A stretch of DNA of 12,848 nt from an uncultured Collinsella sp. (GCA_905197385.1 CAJJYO010000024.1:1-12848), one strand, 5' to 3'; positions 5,988 through 12,848 are shown, counted from the stretch's first letter. Made by a program: numbers and translations. The notes: generated by a model not told the origin, from the sequence alone.

Positions 5988-7517
5988 CTAATCCAGTTTG
6001 GTACCTGGCACCTGCACGGCTTTCCCGAGCAACGCTTTGAGCTCGTTCAAAATCGAAACGGGCTGACGGTCGACGCCGTCCAGATGGAGCGTGGCCACGC
6101 GAATGGGCGGCTGATATTCAAATGGGCCAAAGAGCACGGGCGAACCCAGGAACCGCTCGATTTCCTCTGCAATCGCATCGGTTTCTTCGGGATCAAAGTC
6201 GTCGAAAAGAGCCACGAACATCGGCCCCGTCGAGCGGAACATACGACCCTTACCGCGCGAGCATTCCACCAGACAGGCGGCACATTCTGCCAAAACGCGG
6301 TCGCCCGCATCAAAGCCAAAGCGGGCATTGACCTGAGCGATATCGTCGATTTTGATGGCGATCAAACCAGCCTTGCGCGCCACGCGACGCATTTCGCCAA
6401 TGGCGTTGACCAGGGCGTGAATATCGCCCAAGCCGGTCACGGAATCGGTCGTATCTGCCAAGCTTCGGTTGATGATAATGCCCACATACATGCCGGGCTC
6501 GGTATCGGTGCCGTCCAAGCGGTAGCCCGTGCAGTCGCAAAGCACGTATTTTCCGGTGGCATCCATTACGCGATACTGCATGTAGTGGAAGTGCCACGTG
6601 CCGTTTATCACCATGTCGAGCTCGACACGTACGTTGTCGCGGTCCTCGGGATGAACGCGGGCGAGCCACATGTCGAGTGAGTTAAAAGGGTGCTGGGAGG
6701 GCAGGTCAAAATCGCGCACGGCGTTAACCGACCATTGCGATTCTCCCGTATCGAGATTGAGGATAAACGGATAGCGCGTCTCGGAGCTCATGGAGATCGC
6801 TTGGAACACCCGGTCGTTGCAGGGAAGCTGATCGACGATTGGGCGTTGCGGCGCGTCATCGTCTTTCGGTTGCTGCACACGATGCATAAGCTTATAGCGA
6901 TACATCTTGCGATCGGCATCCATTGTCATCTGGCGACGCGTGTCGCCAGCAAGTGGATCGACGCGCGAGCAGCCAAAGCTAAAGCTGCCGATCATGGGCG
7001 CCTTGCCACCTGAGCTCGCCTCGATCAGCCTGGTACGTACCTGCTCCAAGCGCTGCTCGAGTTCAATCTCGTTTGCGGAGAGCGAGATGAGCACAAACTC
7101 GTCTCCACCGATACGGAACAGCATCTCATCGTGCTCCATGGTTTCGGAGAGCGTGCGGCAGATGCTCAGAATATAGCGATTGCCTTCGGCGTGGCCAAAC
7201 CTATCATTGCAATGCTTGAGATGGTCGATGTCAATATAGGCGCAGGTGAAGGGATCGCCTTTGCGCCAGAGTTGCTCGACGTGACGGTCGAATCCGTTGC
7301 GGTTGCCCAAGTTGGTGAGCGGATCGATATAGGCGTTGCGCTCAAGCAGCTGGCGCTCTTGTTGCAGGATGGCATGCGTCTTTTGCAGTTGCTCGCCAAC
7401 GGCGCGTAGCCCAGCAGGCAGCGCGGCAACATCGAGTTCGGCGGTCGAGACGCCGTTCGCAAGTCGCTGAAGATAGGCAATAATCGATTGCTCGCCCAGG
7501 CGATACGACTCGTTCAT
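5988..7517 (-). CDS. Diguanylate cyclase: GGDEF - PAS - degenerate GGDEF
   Basis: A 509-residue probable diguanylate cyclase making cyclic di-GMP from two GTP. No membrane segment or signal peptide is visible. Residues 40-62 look like a short coiled coil leading to the GGDEF domain (DPLTNLGNRNGF at 65-76, YIDIDHLKHCNDRFGH at 94-109, intact RIGGDEF at 135-141). The allosteric I-site RxxD, expected at 128-131, is absent (EHDE). A PAS_3-like domain follows at about 235-350 (MWLARVHPEDRDNV, then YMQYRVMDATGKYVLCDCTGYRLDG). A second GGDEF-fold domain (360-480) has STGPMF where GGDEF should be and is surely inactive, perhaps a GTP or ligand sensor or dimer module. Start at 7517 has AAGGAGG nine bases upstream. 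It is a clear paralogue of the N-terminal half of the next gene upstream. Having the PAS domain after the active GGDEF is the reverse of the usual order. Confidence 0.92.
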   Translation of the reverse strand: MNESYRLGEQSIIAYLQRLANGVSTAELDVAALPAGLRAVGEQLQKTHAILQQERQLLERNAYIDPLTNLGNRNGFDRHVEQLWRKGDPFTCAYIDIDHLKHCNDRFGHAEGNRYILSICRTLSETMEHDEMLFRIGGDEFVLISLSANEIELEQRLEQVRTRLIEASSGGKAPMIGSFSFGCSRVDPLAGDTRRQMTMDADRKMYRYKLMHRVQQPKDDDAPQRPIVDQLPCNDRVFQAISMSSETRYPFILNLDTGESQWSVNAVRDFDLPSQHPFNSLDMWLARVHPEDRDNVRVELDMVINGTWHFHYMQYRVMDATGKYVLCDCTGYRLDGTDTEPGMYVGIIINRSLADTTDSVTGLGDIHALVNAIGEMRRVARKAGLIAIKIDDIAQVNARFGFDAGDRVLAECAACLVECSRGKGRMFRSTGPMFVALFDDFDPEETDAIAEEIERFLGSPVLFGPFEYQPPIRVATLHLDGVDRQPVSILNELKALLGKAVQVPGTKLD

Positions 7518-7526
7518 GATGGATAA

Positions 7527-7533
7527 CCTCCTT
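7527..7533 (-). promoter_or_regulatory. Ribosome binding site of the shorter GGDEF gene
   Basis: A full AAGGAGG on the minus strand, nine bases before the ATG at 7517. It decides against the upstream start at 7544. Confidence 0.7.
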
Positions 7534-7552
7534 GGGCGGAACAACGGTTTGT

Positions 7553-7586
7553 ATCATATCCCCAATTCGGTTTGAATTGGGGATAT
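7553..7586 (-). promoter_or_regulatory. 13-bp dyad with adjoining TATGAT between the two GGDEF genes
   Basis: ATATCCCCAATTC (7556-7568) and GAATTGGGGATAT (7574-7586) are perfect inverted arms with a 5-nt loop. On the minus strand the second arm merges with TATGAT (7553-7558), a good -10 hexamer 36 nt before the downstream gene's start codon; no convincing -35 is seen. ATATCCCC recurs at 7607-7614. No T-run follows, so terminator function is doubtful; an operator, an attenuator or a 3' end for the upstream gene are all possible. Confidence 0.55.
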
Positions 7587-7644
7587 AAGTTAGCTAATGG
7601 AGACAAATATCCCCTTCGACGGTGGCGTTTTGCGCGCGAGCGTA

Positions 7645-10362
7645 TCAGTTGTTATTGCCGCCATCGAGCAATGCCTCAAAATCCTTCGCCTGCATGGGGC
7701 GGTAGTAGAGGAAGCCCTGAGCGTAGCGGGCGCCCATTTGTCGTAGCATGTTCGCCTGCTCATTTGTCTCGACGCCTTCGACCACGACGGGCAGATGGAG
7801 CGACTGCGCCATTTCGAGCATCGATGAAATGATTTGCGTGCTGCGGCCTTGATCGCGGTCGGTGGGCACAAAGGTGCGGTCGAGCTTGATGACGTCGACG
7901 TTGACGTTCTTGAGCATCGCGAGCGTGGACTGGCCGGTGCCAAAATCGTCCATGTAGGTCGAGAAGCCACGGGTGTGCAGATCCGCGGTCAGCTTATCCA
8001 CGGCCTCGGACTCTCCGGTATAGGCGGTCTCGGTGATCTCGATGTGCATGAGTTCGGGCGGCAGGTTGTACTGGGCGGCGAGCGACCCCATATGCTCGGC
8101 GACATCGCAGGCAAGAATGTCTACGCGCGACACATTGAGGGAAATCGGAACCACGCGAAGTCCTCGATTGAGGCGCTCGCGGAGCCACATGGCGACGCCC
8201 TGCCAAACATATTTGTCGAGCGTCACTACAAAGCCGCTTTCCTCGAGTGCGGGGATAAACGTTGCGGGCGAAATGAGAGAGCCGTCCTTGTTAATCCAGC
8301 GGGTGAGTGCTTCGGCGCCAATAATCTCGCCGGTTTCCATATCGACCTGGGGCTGAAGATAGTACGTGATGCGACCATTTGACAGCGCGTACTGGAATTC
8401 GGTCAGCGTGCGGTTGAACACGATTTCGCGCTTGTACTCCTCGGGGCAAAAAATGGCAATGCGCTCCTTAAAGTCGTTTTTTGCGCGCCGATTGGTAAAC
8501 ATGGCCTTTGCCTGCGCATCGATGGTGATCTCCTCATTGGAATCGATGGGGTAAACGCCCATGGACGGCCAAAAACCTACGCCGCCATCATACCTGGCTA
8601 CTGCCTCGCGAACGCGGTTGTAGATTTGATGGACGGCGATGTGCTTAAAGGGGATGAGTACGCAAAAGTCATCTTGGCCCCAGTACCCTGCGACGCTCAT
8701 GTCGGCATTCTCGATGTCCTTGAGGACCGTGCCCACATCGGCAAGCAGGCGGTCGCCTTCGGCCTGTCCATACCATTCGTTAAACAGGCGCATGTGGCCC
8801 ATGTCGACCGTGGCGATGCACCAGGTGCCGTTGCGCCTTGCCTCGAGAAATGCGTTGGCGCGCCGCATAAACTCGCTGGGTCGATAGAGACCCGTGAGCG
8901 AGTCGATACGTTCGGCTATGGCGCTTTTGCGCTCCGCCTCGGGTATGGGGAGGCTGTCGTTGGGAACAAGCCCGCCGGCCGTGCGAAGGCGACGGTCGAG
9001 TTCGCCTAAAACGGCGATCGCTTGATGGGTTAAGTGCTCGTAAAAGGCCGGGACGACAAGGCAGACGGGAGTAATGGTGTCGCCTGCGATTCGAACAGGA
9101 GCGAAAACGGCCTCTTTAAGGTGGCGGGTCAGTTGCTCGAATGCCTCGTGGTCTAGGTCGTTGCTGAGCACGACGCACTGAACGCTTCGTGAACGGTAGA
9201 CCCGGCTCCTGCCGCGAGTGATCGACAGCATGCGGCCTGCGTATTCGGCAAGCATGTTGTCGACAGCCTCGGCCCCGTAGAGCTCGTTGAGCTTTGTCGT
9301 GCCACGAACGCGCACCGCTATAAGCCCTGTCTCGCAACGATCGCGGCGGCAGGCGTCGATGGCGTTGGCCAGCATGCGCTGCGTTCCGAGGCCTGTGGCA
9401 GCGTCGACGGTTTCGGCAAGTGAGTGGTTGACGAGCTCGCCGACATAGAGCGAGGGGACATTTCCGTCGCCGTCGATACGAAACCCGCGAGCACGGCAAA
9501 GGACGTAGTCGCCGACGGCGTTGCGCACACGATACTGCATGACGCGACGGTGCTTGGTGCCGTTGTAGACTTGGTCGATGTCGTTGATGCAGGCCTCAAG
9601 GTCGTCGGGATGGACGCGCGTTTTCCAGTAATCGCGACATTTGTCTATGTGCTCCGAGGGAAGGCCAAGGTCGCGCAAGGCGCCTTGTGACCAAAGGGTG
9701 CGATGTTTGTCCAAGTTCTCGATAAAGAAATAACGGCCCTCGTTGAGCATCGAAAAGGCGTCAAAAATTCGATCGCTTATTTCGAAGTCGTCGGCGTGAA
9801 CTTGCGTGATATTGCGTCGATCGAGGTGCATGGCATGACGTAGCTTGTAGTCGTACATGCGATGGTCGGCATCGAGCGTCATGCGATTGGAAGCTTCGCC
9901 CAGGGCGGGGTCGGCATGTGACACTCCGTAGCTAAACGAGTGGGGCATCTCGGAATCGTTGTTTTTGAGCAGAACCGTTCGGCAGTGTTTCAGACGTTCG
10001 GCGAGGTCGTCCTCGGTTGCAATCGTAGATAGAATGGCAAACTCGTCGCCGCCTATGCGAAACGCCGCTTCGCCCACCTTCATATACAGCTTAAGATAGA
10101 GACTTACCTGCAAGATATAGCGGTTGCCCTCGTCATGCCCAAAGACGTCGTTGCAGTGCTTGAGATTGTCGATATCGATGAACGCCATGGTAACGGGGGC
10201 GTCCTGCTCCCAGAGCTCCTCGAGGGAACGGGCAAAGCCGCCACGGTTGCCAAGCCCGGTAAGCTGGTCGGTAAAGGCAGTCCTGATCAGATCCTCCTGC
10301 CGCTCGAGAAGGTCACGGACGGTCTTTTCGAGCGTTTCGGTGTAATTGCTGACAGTATCCAT
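7645..10362 (-). CDS. Multidomain cyclic-di-GMP protein: GGDEF - PAS - two degenerate GGDEF - EAL
   Basis: A 905-residue soluble protein with both synthesis and breakdown domains for cyclic di-GMP. Order: GGDEF domain (DQLTGLGNRGGF 32-43, FIDIDNLKHCNDVFGH 61-76, intact RIGGDEF 102-108, no I-site RxxD); PAS_3-like domain about 200-315 (YWKTRVHPDDLE, VMQYRVRNAVGDYVLCRARGF); a GGDEF-fold domain 319-400 with SRSVQC in place of the motif; a third GGDEF-fold domain 487-600 (DSLTGLYRPSEF) reading GQDDF at 562-566, probably inactive; and an EAL domain from about 650. The EAL domain keeps the family's metal and catalytic residues: E684 (EAL), N743 (SLNVS), E775 (EITET), D805/D806 (DDFGTG), K826 (IKLDR), E862 (VEGVE) and Q882 (QGF), so phosphodiesterase activity is likely. 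An in-frame TAG lies six bases before the ATG at 10362, fixing the start; the ribosome site is weak. The first 400 residues match the gene downstream. Confidence 0.93.
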   Translation of the reverse strand: MDTVSNYTETLEKTVRDLLERQEDLIRTAFTDQLTGLGNRGGFARSLEELWEQDAPVTMAFIDIDNLKHCNDVFGHDEGNRYILQVSLYLKLYMKVGEAAFRIGGDEFAILSTIATEDDLAERLKHCRTVLLKNNDSEMPHSFSYGVSHADPALGEASNRMTLDADHRMYDYKLRHAMHLDRRNITQVHADDFEISDRIFDAFSMLNEGRYFFIENLDKHRTLWSQGALRDLGLPSEHIDKCRDYWKTRVHPDDLEACINDIDQVYNGTKHRRVMQYRVRNAVGDYVLCRARGFRIDGDGNVPSLYVGELVNHSLAETVDAATGLGTQRMLANAIDACRRDRCETGLIAVRVRGTTKLNELYGAEAVDNMLAEYAGRMLSITRGRSRVYRSRSVQCVVLSNDLDHEAFEQLTRHLKEAVFAPVRIAGDTITPVCLVVPAFYEHLTHQAIAVLGELDRRLRTAGGLVPNDSLPIPEAERKSAIAERIDSLTGLYRPSEFMRRANAFLEARRNGTWCIATVDMGHMRLFNEWYGQAEGDRLLADVGTVLKDIENADMSVAGYWGQDDFCVLIPFKHIAVHQIYNRVREAVARYDGGVGFWPSMGVYPIDSNEEITIDAQAKAMFTNRRAKNDFKERIAIFCPEEYKREIVFNRTLTEFQYALSNGRITYYLQPQVDMETGEIIGAEALTRWINKDGSLISPATFIPALEESGFVVTLDKYVWQGVAMWLRERLNRGLRVVPISLNVSRVDILACDVAEHMGSLAAQYNLPPELMHIEITETAYTGESEAVDKLTADLHTRGFSTYMDDFGTGQSTLAMLKNVNVDVIKLDRTFVPTDRDQGRSTQIISSMLEMAQSLHLPVVVEGVETNEQANMLRQMGARYAQGFLYYRPMQAKDFEALLDGGNNN

Positions 10363-10532
10363 GTTCTAAGCGGCTTTCTGAGGTCGGGGCGGATTGCGTC
10401 GGGCGAGCTCGTTGTGTACATGCATCGTTGCTCAGCGCTTTGCATGTATCCAGGCCCCCGCCTTGCCGCGTTGTTGAGTTAATTTGCCGGCTAATGTTCG
10501 CTGTTGATAACAGCTGAGTAGTGTAAACAATA

Positions 10533-10556
10533 GTGCACAATTATATATGGGTGCAC
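10533..10556. promoter_or_regulatory. Paired GTGCAC boxes around TATATA/TATAAT
   Basis: Two identical palindromic hexamers GTGCAC start 18 bp apart and enclose a 12-nt AT-rich core. The minus strand of the core reads TATAAT (plus 10540-10545), a perfect -10 hexamer directed toward the EAL gene; no matching -35 is seen. The layout suggests a dimeric regulator site over a promoter, but no regulator is known. Confidence 0.35.
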
Positions 10557-10636
10557 ATGCTGTGGGCGGCTATTATTCGACAGGCGGTAGCGCGACGATG
10601 CGATGTTCGATAAAAATGCGACTGGGACGATATATG

Positions 10637-10665
10637 TTGACGGGTATACTTGTCCCGGTTTAAAA
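10637..10665 (+). promoter_or_regulatory. Candidate promoter of the patatin-like gene
   Basis: TTGACG at 10637-10642 is followed after 17 bases by TTAAAA (10660-10665), about 20 bases before the start codon. A better -10 hexamer, TATACT (10645-10650), lies within the spacer but lacks a matching -35. Either could be used; the assignment is tentative. Confidence 0.35.
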
Positions 10666-10686
10666 CGCAGGAACGGAGATGGTCGC

Positions 10687-11550
10687 ATGGCACAGTCAAA
10701 TATGACGCGCACGGTGGGGCTGGCGCTCGAGGGAGGCGGCTACCGCGGTATGTATACGGCGGGCGTGCTCGACGTTTGGATGGAGCACGGTTTGACCTGC
10801 GACCATATGGTGGGCGTCTCGGCGGGCGCGGCATTTGGCTACAACTTTAAATCGCGCCAGATCGGCCGCGCCATTCGCTATAACAAGGCCTATTGCGCCG
10901 ACAAGCGCTATGCGAGCGTGACCAGCTGGCTGCGAACCGGCGATATGTTCAATGCCGACTTTGCTTATCACGAGGTGCCTATCGAGCGCGATCCCATCGA
11001 CTTGGAGGCGTATCGCGCCTGCCCCATGCGATTTACGTGCGTGTGTACCGATATCGAGACGGGCAAGGCCGTCTATCACGATCTGCCGTATGGCGACGAG
11101 CGCGATATCGAGTGGATCCGGGCGTCGTCGGCAATTCCCGTGGCGACGCGTCCTGTCGCCATTGAGGGCCGCAAGTACCTGGATGGCGGCGTGGCTGATT
11201 CTATTCCCAGTGCATGGCTGTTTGCTCAGGGGTATGACCGCAATATCGTGGTGCTCACGCAGCCGGCGGGCTTTGTGAAGCAGCCCAACAGCGTGATGCC
11301 TATGCTGCGTCGCGTGTTCCGTCACTATCCGGAGTTTGTCGCAGCGCTTGAGCATCGGCATGAGGTCTACAATGCCACGCTCGATGATTTGGCACGTCGT
11401 GAGGCCGCCGGCGATATCTTTGTGGTGCGTCCGAGCGAATCGGTGAAAGTGCCGTCGCTGTGCCGCGATGAGCTCGAGCGCATCTATCAGATTGGTCGTC
11501 GCGATGCTGAGGCGACCTTGCCGGCACTGGAGACATATCTGGCAGGGTAG
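10687..11550 (+). CDS. Patatin-like phospholipase / esterase
   Basis: A 287-residue patatin-family serine hydrolase (lipid acyl hydrolase). Seen near the N-terminus: oxyanion loop EGGGYRG (15-21), nucleophile elbow GVSAG with Ser45, and the catalytic dyad aspartate in DGGVADS (D166), followed by the strand NIVVLTQPAGF (186-196) and a C-terminal helical region ending ERIYQIGRRDAEATLPALETYL that resembles the C-terminal domain of YjjU-like bacterial patatins. No signal peptide or membrane segment, so probably cytosolic, acting on host or own phospholipids or on an unknown ester. ATG at 10687 is chosen because GGAG lies eight bases upstream and the conserved core starts soon after; a start at 10702 (MTRTVG) is possible. 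Divergent from the cyclic-di-GMP gene and convergent with thiE. All catalytic residues look intact; substrate unknown. Confidence 0.92.
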   Translation: MAQSNMTRTVGLALEGGGYRGMYTAGVLDVWMEHGLTCDHMVGVSAGAAFGYNFKSRQIGRAIRYNKAYCADKRYASVTSWLRTGDMFNADFAYHEVPIERDPIDLEAYRACPMRFTCVCTDIETGKAVYHDLPYGDERDIEWIRASSAIPVATRPVAIEGRKYLDGGVADSIPSAWLFAQGYDRNIVVLTQPAGFVKQPNSVMPMLRRVFRHYPEFVAALEHRHEVYNATLDDLARREAAGDIFVVRPSESVKVPSLCRDELERIYQIGRRDAEATLPALETYLAG

Positions 11551-11572
11551 AGGCCGCTGCCGCCATCTCGGC

Positions 11573-11618
11573 GGAAAGCGCATCCCGGAATGGAGGTCCA
11601 AACTGGGATGCGCTTTCC
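11573..11618. repeat. 46-nt hairpin at the convergent patatin/thiE junction
   Basis: Perfect 14-bp arms GGAAAGCGCATCCC (11573-11586) and GGGATGCGCTTTCC (11605-11618) around an 18-nt loop that itself contains the small palindrome TGGA-GG-TCCA (11591-11600). It lies 22 nt after the patatin stop and 44 nt before the end of thiE, so it can act as a two-way transcript end. There is no T-run on either strand. Whether it is a dispersed repeat needs genome data. Confidence 0.75.
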
Positions 11619-11662
11619 ATTGCTGAAGATATGAGGTCGCGAATCAGTTGTTCGGCCTGAGC

Positions 11663-12358
11663 CTATGCCTGCTGCCAGGTGTCGACGAGTTCCTTGGCCG
11701 CGGCGTGGGGGTCATCGGCGCTGCAGACAGCGCTCACCACAAAGAAGCCGTCGACGCCGGTGGCCTTGAGCTGCGGCAGGTCGGCCGTCTTGACGCCGCC
11801 GCCCACCACGATGGGCACGGGGCTTGCCGCGTGGAGTGCGTCCAGGTCCTCAAAGCTCTTGGTGATGATAGAGCCGTCGGCCGCGCGTCCGCAGTCGCGC
11901 TTGGTCTCGGTCTCGTGGAGCGGGCCGATGCCCAGGTAGTCGACCAGGCTCATGTCGGCGGTCTTGACGTACTCGAGCATCTCCTCGCAACGGGCCGAAA
12001 GGCCCACAATGGCATCGGGGCCCAGCAGCTTGCGGCAGACCTCGACGGGAATGTCGCTCTGGCCTACGTGCACGCCGTCGACGGCAATGCCCTGCTCGCG
12101 CGCGGCGAGTACACAGTCCAGACGGTCGTCGATTAACAGGGCGACCTGACCGGTCTTGCCAGCCTGTGCGATTGCCTGCGCGGCGTCGCCGGTCAGTGCA
12201 ATGATCTCGCGGGCGCTTGCCACCTTGGAGCGCACCTGGATACAGGTAAAGCCTGCGTCGAGCGCCTGGGCCACCACATCGCCCACGGGGCGCCCGAGGG
12301 TGTTTTCGGGGCCGAGTACCAGATAGGCCGAGATATCAAGGTTGTCGCGGATGCTCAT
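11663..12358 (-). CDS. thiE: Thiamine phosphate synthase ThiE
   Basis: Joins HMP pyrophosphate with hydroxyethylthiazole phosphate to make thiamine monophosphate. The 231-residue TIM-barrel protein shows the family motifs: IQVRSK at 40-45 (QxRxK pyrophosphate site), LIDDRLD at 75-81, GVHVGQSD at 95-102, GPLHETETK at 145-153 (phosphate-binding loop) and VVGGGVK at 184-190. Length is normal for ThiE. The start ATG at 12358 overlaps the stop of the upstream gene as ATGA, and AGGAGG lies seven bases before it, within the upstream coding end, which points to translational coupling. Last gene of the thiM - thiamine-binding - thiE unit in this window; a hairpin follows. A TPP riboswitch, if any, would be upstream of thiM and outside the window. 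Confidence 0.95.
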   Translation of the reverse strand: MSIRDNLDISAYLVLGPENTLGRPVGDVVAQALDAGFTCIQVRSKVASAREIIALTGDAAQAIAQAGKTGQVALLIDDRLDCVLAAREQGIAVDGVHVGQSDIPVEVCRKLLGPDAIVGLSARCEEMLEYVKTADMSLVDYLGIGPLHETETKRDCGRAADGSIITKSFEDLDALHAASPVPIVVGGGVKTADLPQLKATGVDGFFVVSAVCSADDPHAAAKELVDTWQQA

Positions 12359-12696
12359 CGTGCTTCCTCCTGCTTCTTGATCTGTGCTTCCATGCGCTCG
12401 AGCTTGCCGGTCATGGTGTCGGTAAATCCGGGCCGAATATCGGCTTTGAGCACGACTTCGGTGCGGATTCCCTTGCTCGCCAACACAAAGGTTGCGTCGC
12501 GCACGACCTGCATGACCTCGTCCCAGTCGCCCTCGATCTCGGTGAACATGGAGGTGGTGCGGTTGGGCAGGCCGCTCTCGCGAATGACACGCACGACCTC
12601 GGCGACCTCGGCGGATAGCTCATCGCCGGTGCCGCACGGGGCGATGGCCACGGCGACGAGCGTGTTCATGCCGGCATTGGTTGCGGGCTCGGACAT
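12355..12696 (-). CDS. MTH1187/YkoF-type thiamine-binding protein (PF01910-like)
   Basis: A 113-residue member of the small ferredoxin-like family once called DUF77, known from structures of MTH1187 and YBL001c and related to the thiamine/HMP-binding protein YkoF. Visible: MNTLVAVAIAPCGTGDELSAEVAEVV (10-35), the central GLPNRTTSMFTEIEGDWDEVMQVV (42-65) with the typical Y/F-T-x-x-x-G-x-W-D-E pattern, and IRTEVVLKADIRPGFTDTMTGKLERME (77-103). ATG at 12696 is supported by GAGGAGG eight bases upstream; an internal Met10 at 12669 has no ribosome site. It starts 3 nt after the thiM stop and overlaps thiE by ATGA, so all three are made together. Its place between thiM and thiE supports binding of thiamine or a precursor, perhaps as a carrier or sensor; that role is inference. 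Confidence 0.9.
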   Translation of the reverse strand: MSEPATNAGMNTLVAVAIAPCGTGDELSAEVAEVVRVIRESGLPNRTTSMFTEIEGDWDEVMQVVRDATFVLASKGIRTEVVLKADIRPGFTDTMTGKLERMEAQIKKQEEAR

Positions 12697-12699
12697 GGC

Positions 12700-12848
12700 C
12701 TATGCCTCCTCGAGCTCGAGTCGGTTATCGGCGATGTCTTGGGCGGTTGCGCGGTAGAGCTCGTCGATAAAGGCGACCTTAAAGCTTGCCGGGGCGTCGG
12801 CGACAGCGGCGGCACGCGTGCCGGCCACGTTGTAGACGGCGGTGCCGC
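12700..12848 (-). CDS. thiM: Hydroxyethylthiazole kinase ThiM, C-terminal fragment
   Basis: Only the last 49 codons lie in the window; the rest continues beyond base 12848. The translation reads GTAVYNVAGTRAAAVADAP, then ASFKVAFIDELYRA, then QDIADNRLELEEA and a TAG stop (12700-12702). The pattern of a small-residue-rich helix followed by GP/A-SF-x-V-x-(F/L)(I/L)D-x-LY is the usual end of ThiM, the kinase that phosphorylates hydroxyethylthiazole for ThiE. The thiamine genes directly downstream, three bases away, support the call. It is cut by the window edge, not truncated in the genome as far as can be seen. Confidence 0.8.
   Translation of the reverse strand, partial: GTAVYNVAGTRAAAVADAPASFKVAFIDELYRATAQDIADNRLELEEA

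Larger units (their letters stand above)
10363..10686. other. 324-nt divergent intergenic region rich in dyads
   Basis: No gene is supported here. It separates the divergent EAL and patatin genes and should hold both promoters. Seen: TACATGCA (10417-10424) inverted as TGCATGTA (10441-10448); a 15-nt dyad GCTGTT-GAT-AACAGC at 10500-10514; two GTGCAC boxes at 10533-10538 and 10551-10556 enclosing an AT core; and near the patatin gene CGGG (10641-10644) / CCCG (10654-10657) around TATACT. The middle part is distinctly AT-richer than the genes. Confidence 0.6.

Noticed and set aside
5221..6680. Plus-strand open frames of 256 and 234 codons over the flavoprotein and GGDEF genes
   Set aside because: Antisense shadows of well-supported minus-strand genes; compositions are repetitive in A, G and V, as expected of reverse frames.
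10696..11601. 301-codon minus-strand open frame opposite the patatin gene
   Set aside because: Patatin motifs on the plus strand are complete; the reverse frame starts without a ribosome site and has no recognised domain.
1..12848. CRISPR array, tRNA, rRNA or insertion sequence
   Set aside because: No regularly spaced repeats, no cloverleaf-like or rRNA-like stretches, and no transposase or integrase motifs seen.

Overview
The window looks like chromosomal DNA of a GC-rich Actinomycetota, most likely the gut class Coriobacteriia (Collinsella-like). This placement is inferred from codon bias, strong AAGGAGG-type ribosome sites, the protein styles and short palindromic intergenic hairpins; there is no rRNA or other marker to prove it. 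All functions come from reading motifs, without any database search.

Layout. 1-1733 (+) is the 3' part of a UvrA-type ABC excinuclease gene. 1735-3026 holds an AAA+ ATPase gene with a C-terminal winged helix (minus strand), bounded on both sides by 35-nt hairpins of one family. Then, all on the minus strand: trmL (tRNA wobble 2'-O-methyltransferase), a CobW/COG0523 GTPase metal chaperone ending at a clear intrinsic terminator, an ArsC/Spx-fold protein lacking the usual cysteine, and a flavodoxin-fold protein with an iron-sulfur-type cysteine cluster. 5988-10362 carries two neighbouring, clearly paralogous cyclic-di-GMP genes on the minus strand: a GGDEF-PAS-degenerate GGDEF protein, and a longer GGDEF-PAS-GGDEF*-GGDEF*-EAL protein. 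A 324-nt divergent region rich in dyads separates the latter from a plus-strand patatin-like phospholipase gene. After a convergent junction with a 46-nt hairpin comes a minus-strand thiamine salvage operon: thiM (partial, cut by the window end), an MTH1187/YkoF-type thiamine-binding protein and thiE, tightly packed with an ATGA overlap.

How it fits together. ThiM phosphorylates hydroxyethylthiazole, ThiE joins it to HMP-pyrophosphate to make thiamine phosphate, and the small protein between them probably binds thiamine or a precursor. The flavoprotein and the Spx-like protein are 17 nt apart and probably form a redox or stress unit. The two cyclic-di-GMP proteins have no visible membrane segments, so they are probably cytosolic, with the sensor-like PAS domain lying after, not before, the catalytic GGDEF domain.

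The most notable signals are non-coding. Two 35-nt hairpins (1735-1769 and 2992-3026) share a core but differ by three compensatory base-pair swaps, and they flank the ATPase gene exactly where two convergent genes, uvrA and trmL, would otherwise meet. I see no CRISPR array, tRNA, rRNA, insertion sequence or phage gene, and no clearly new multi-gene system.
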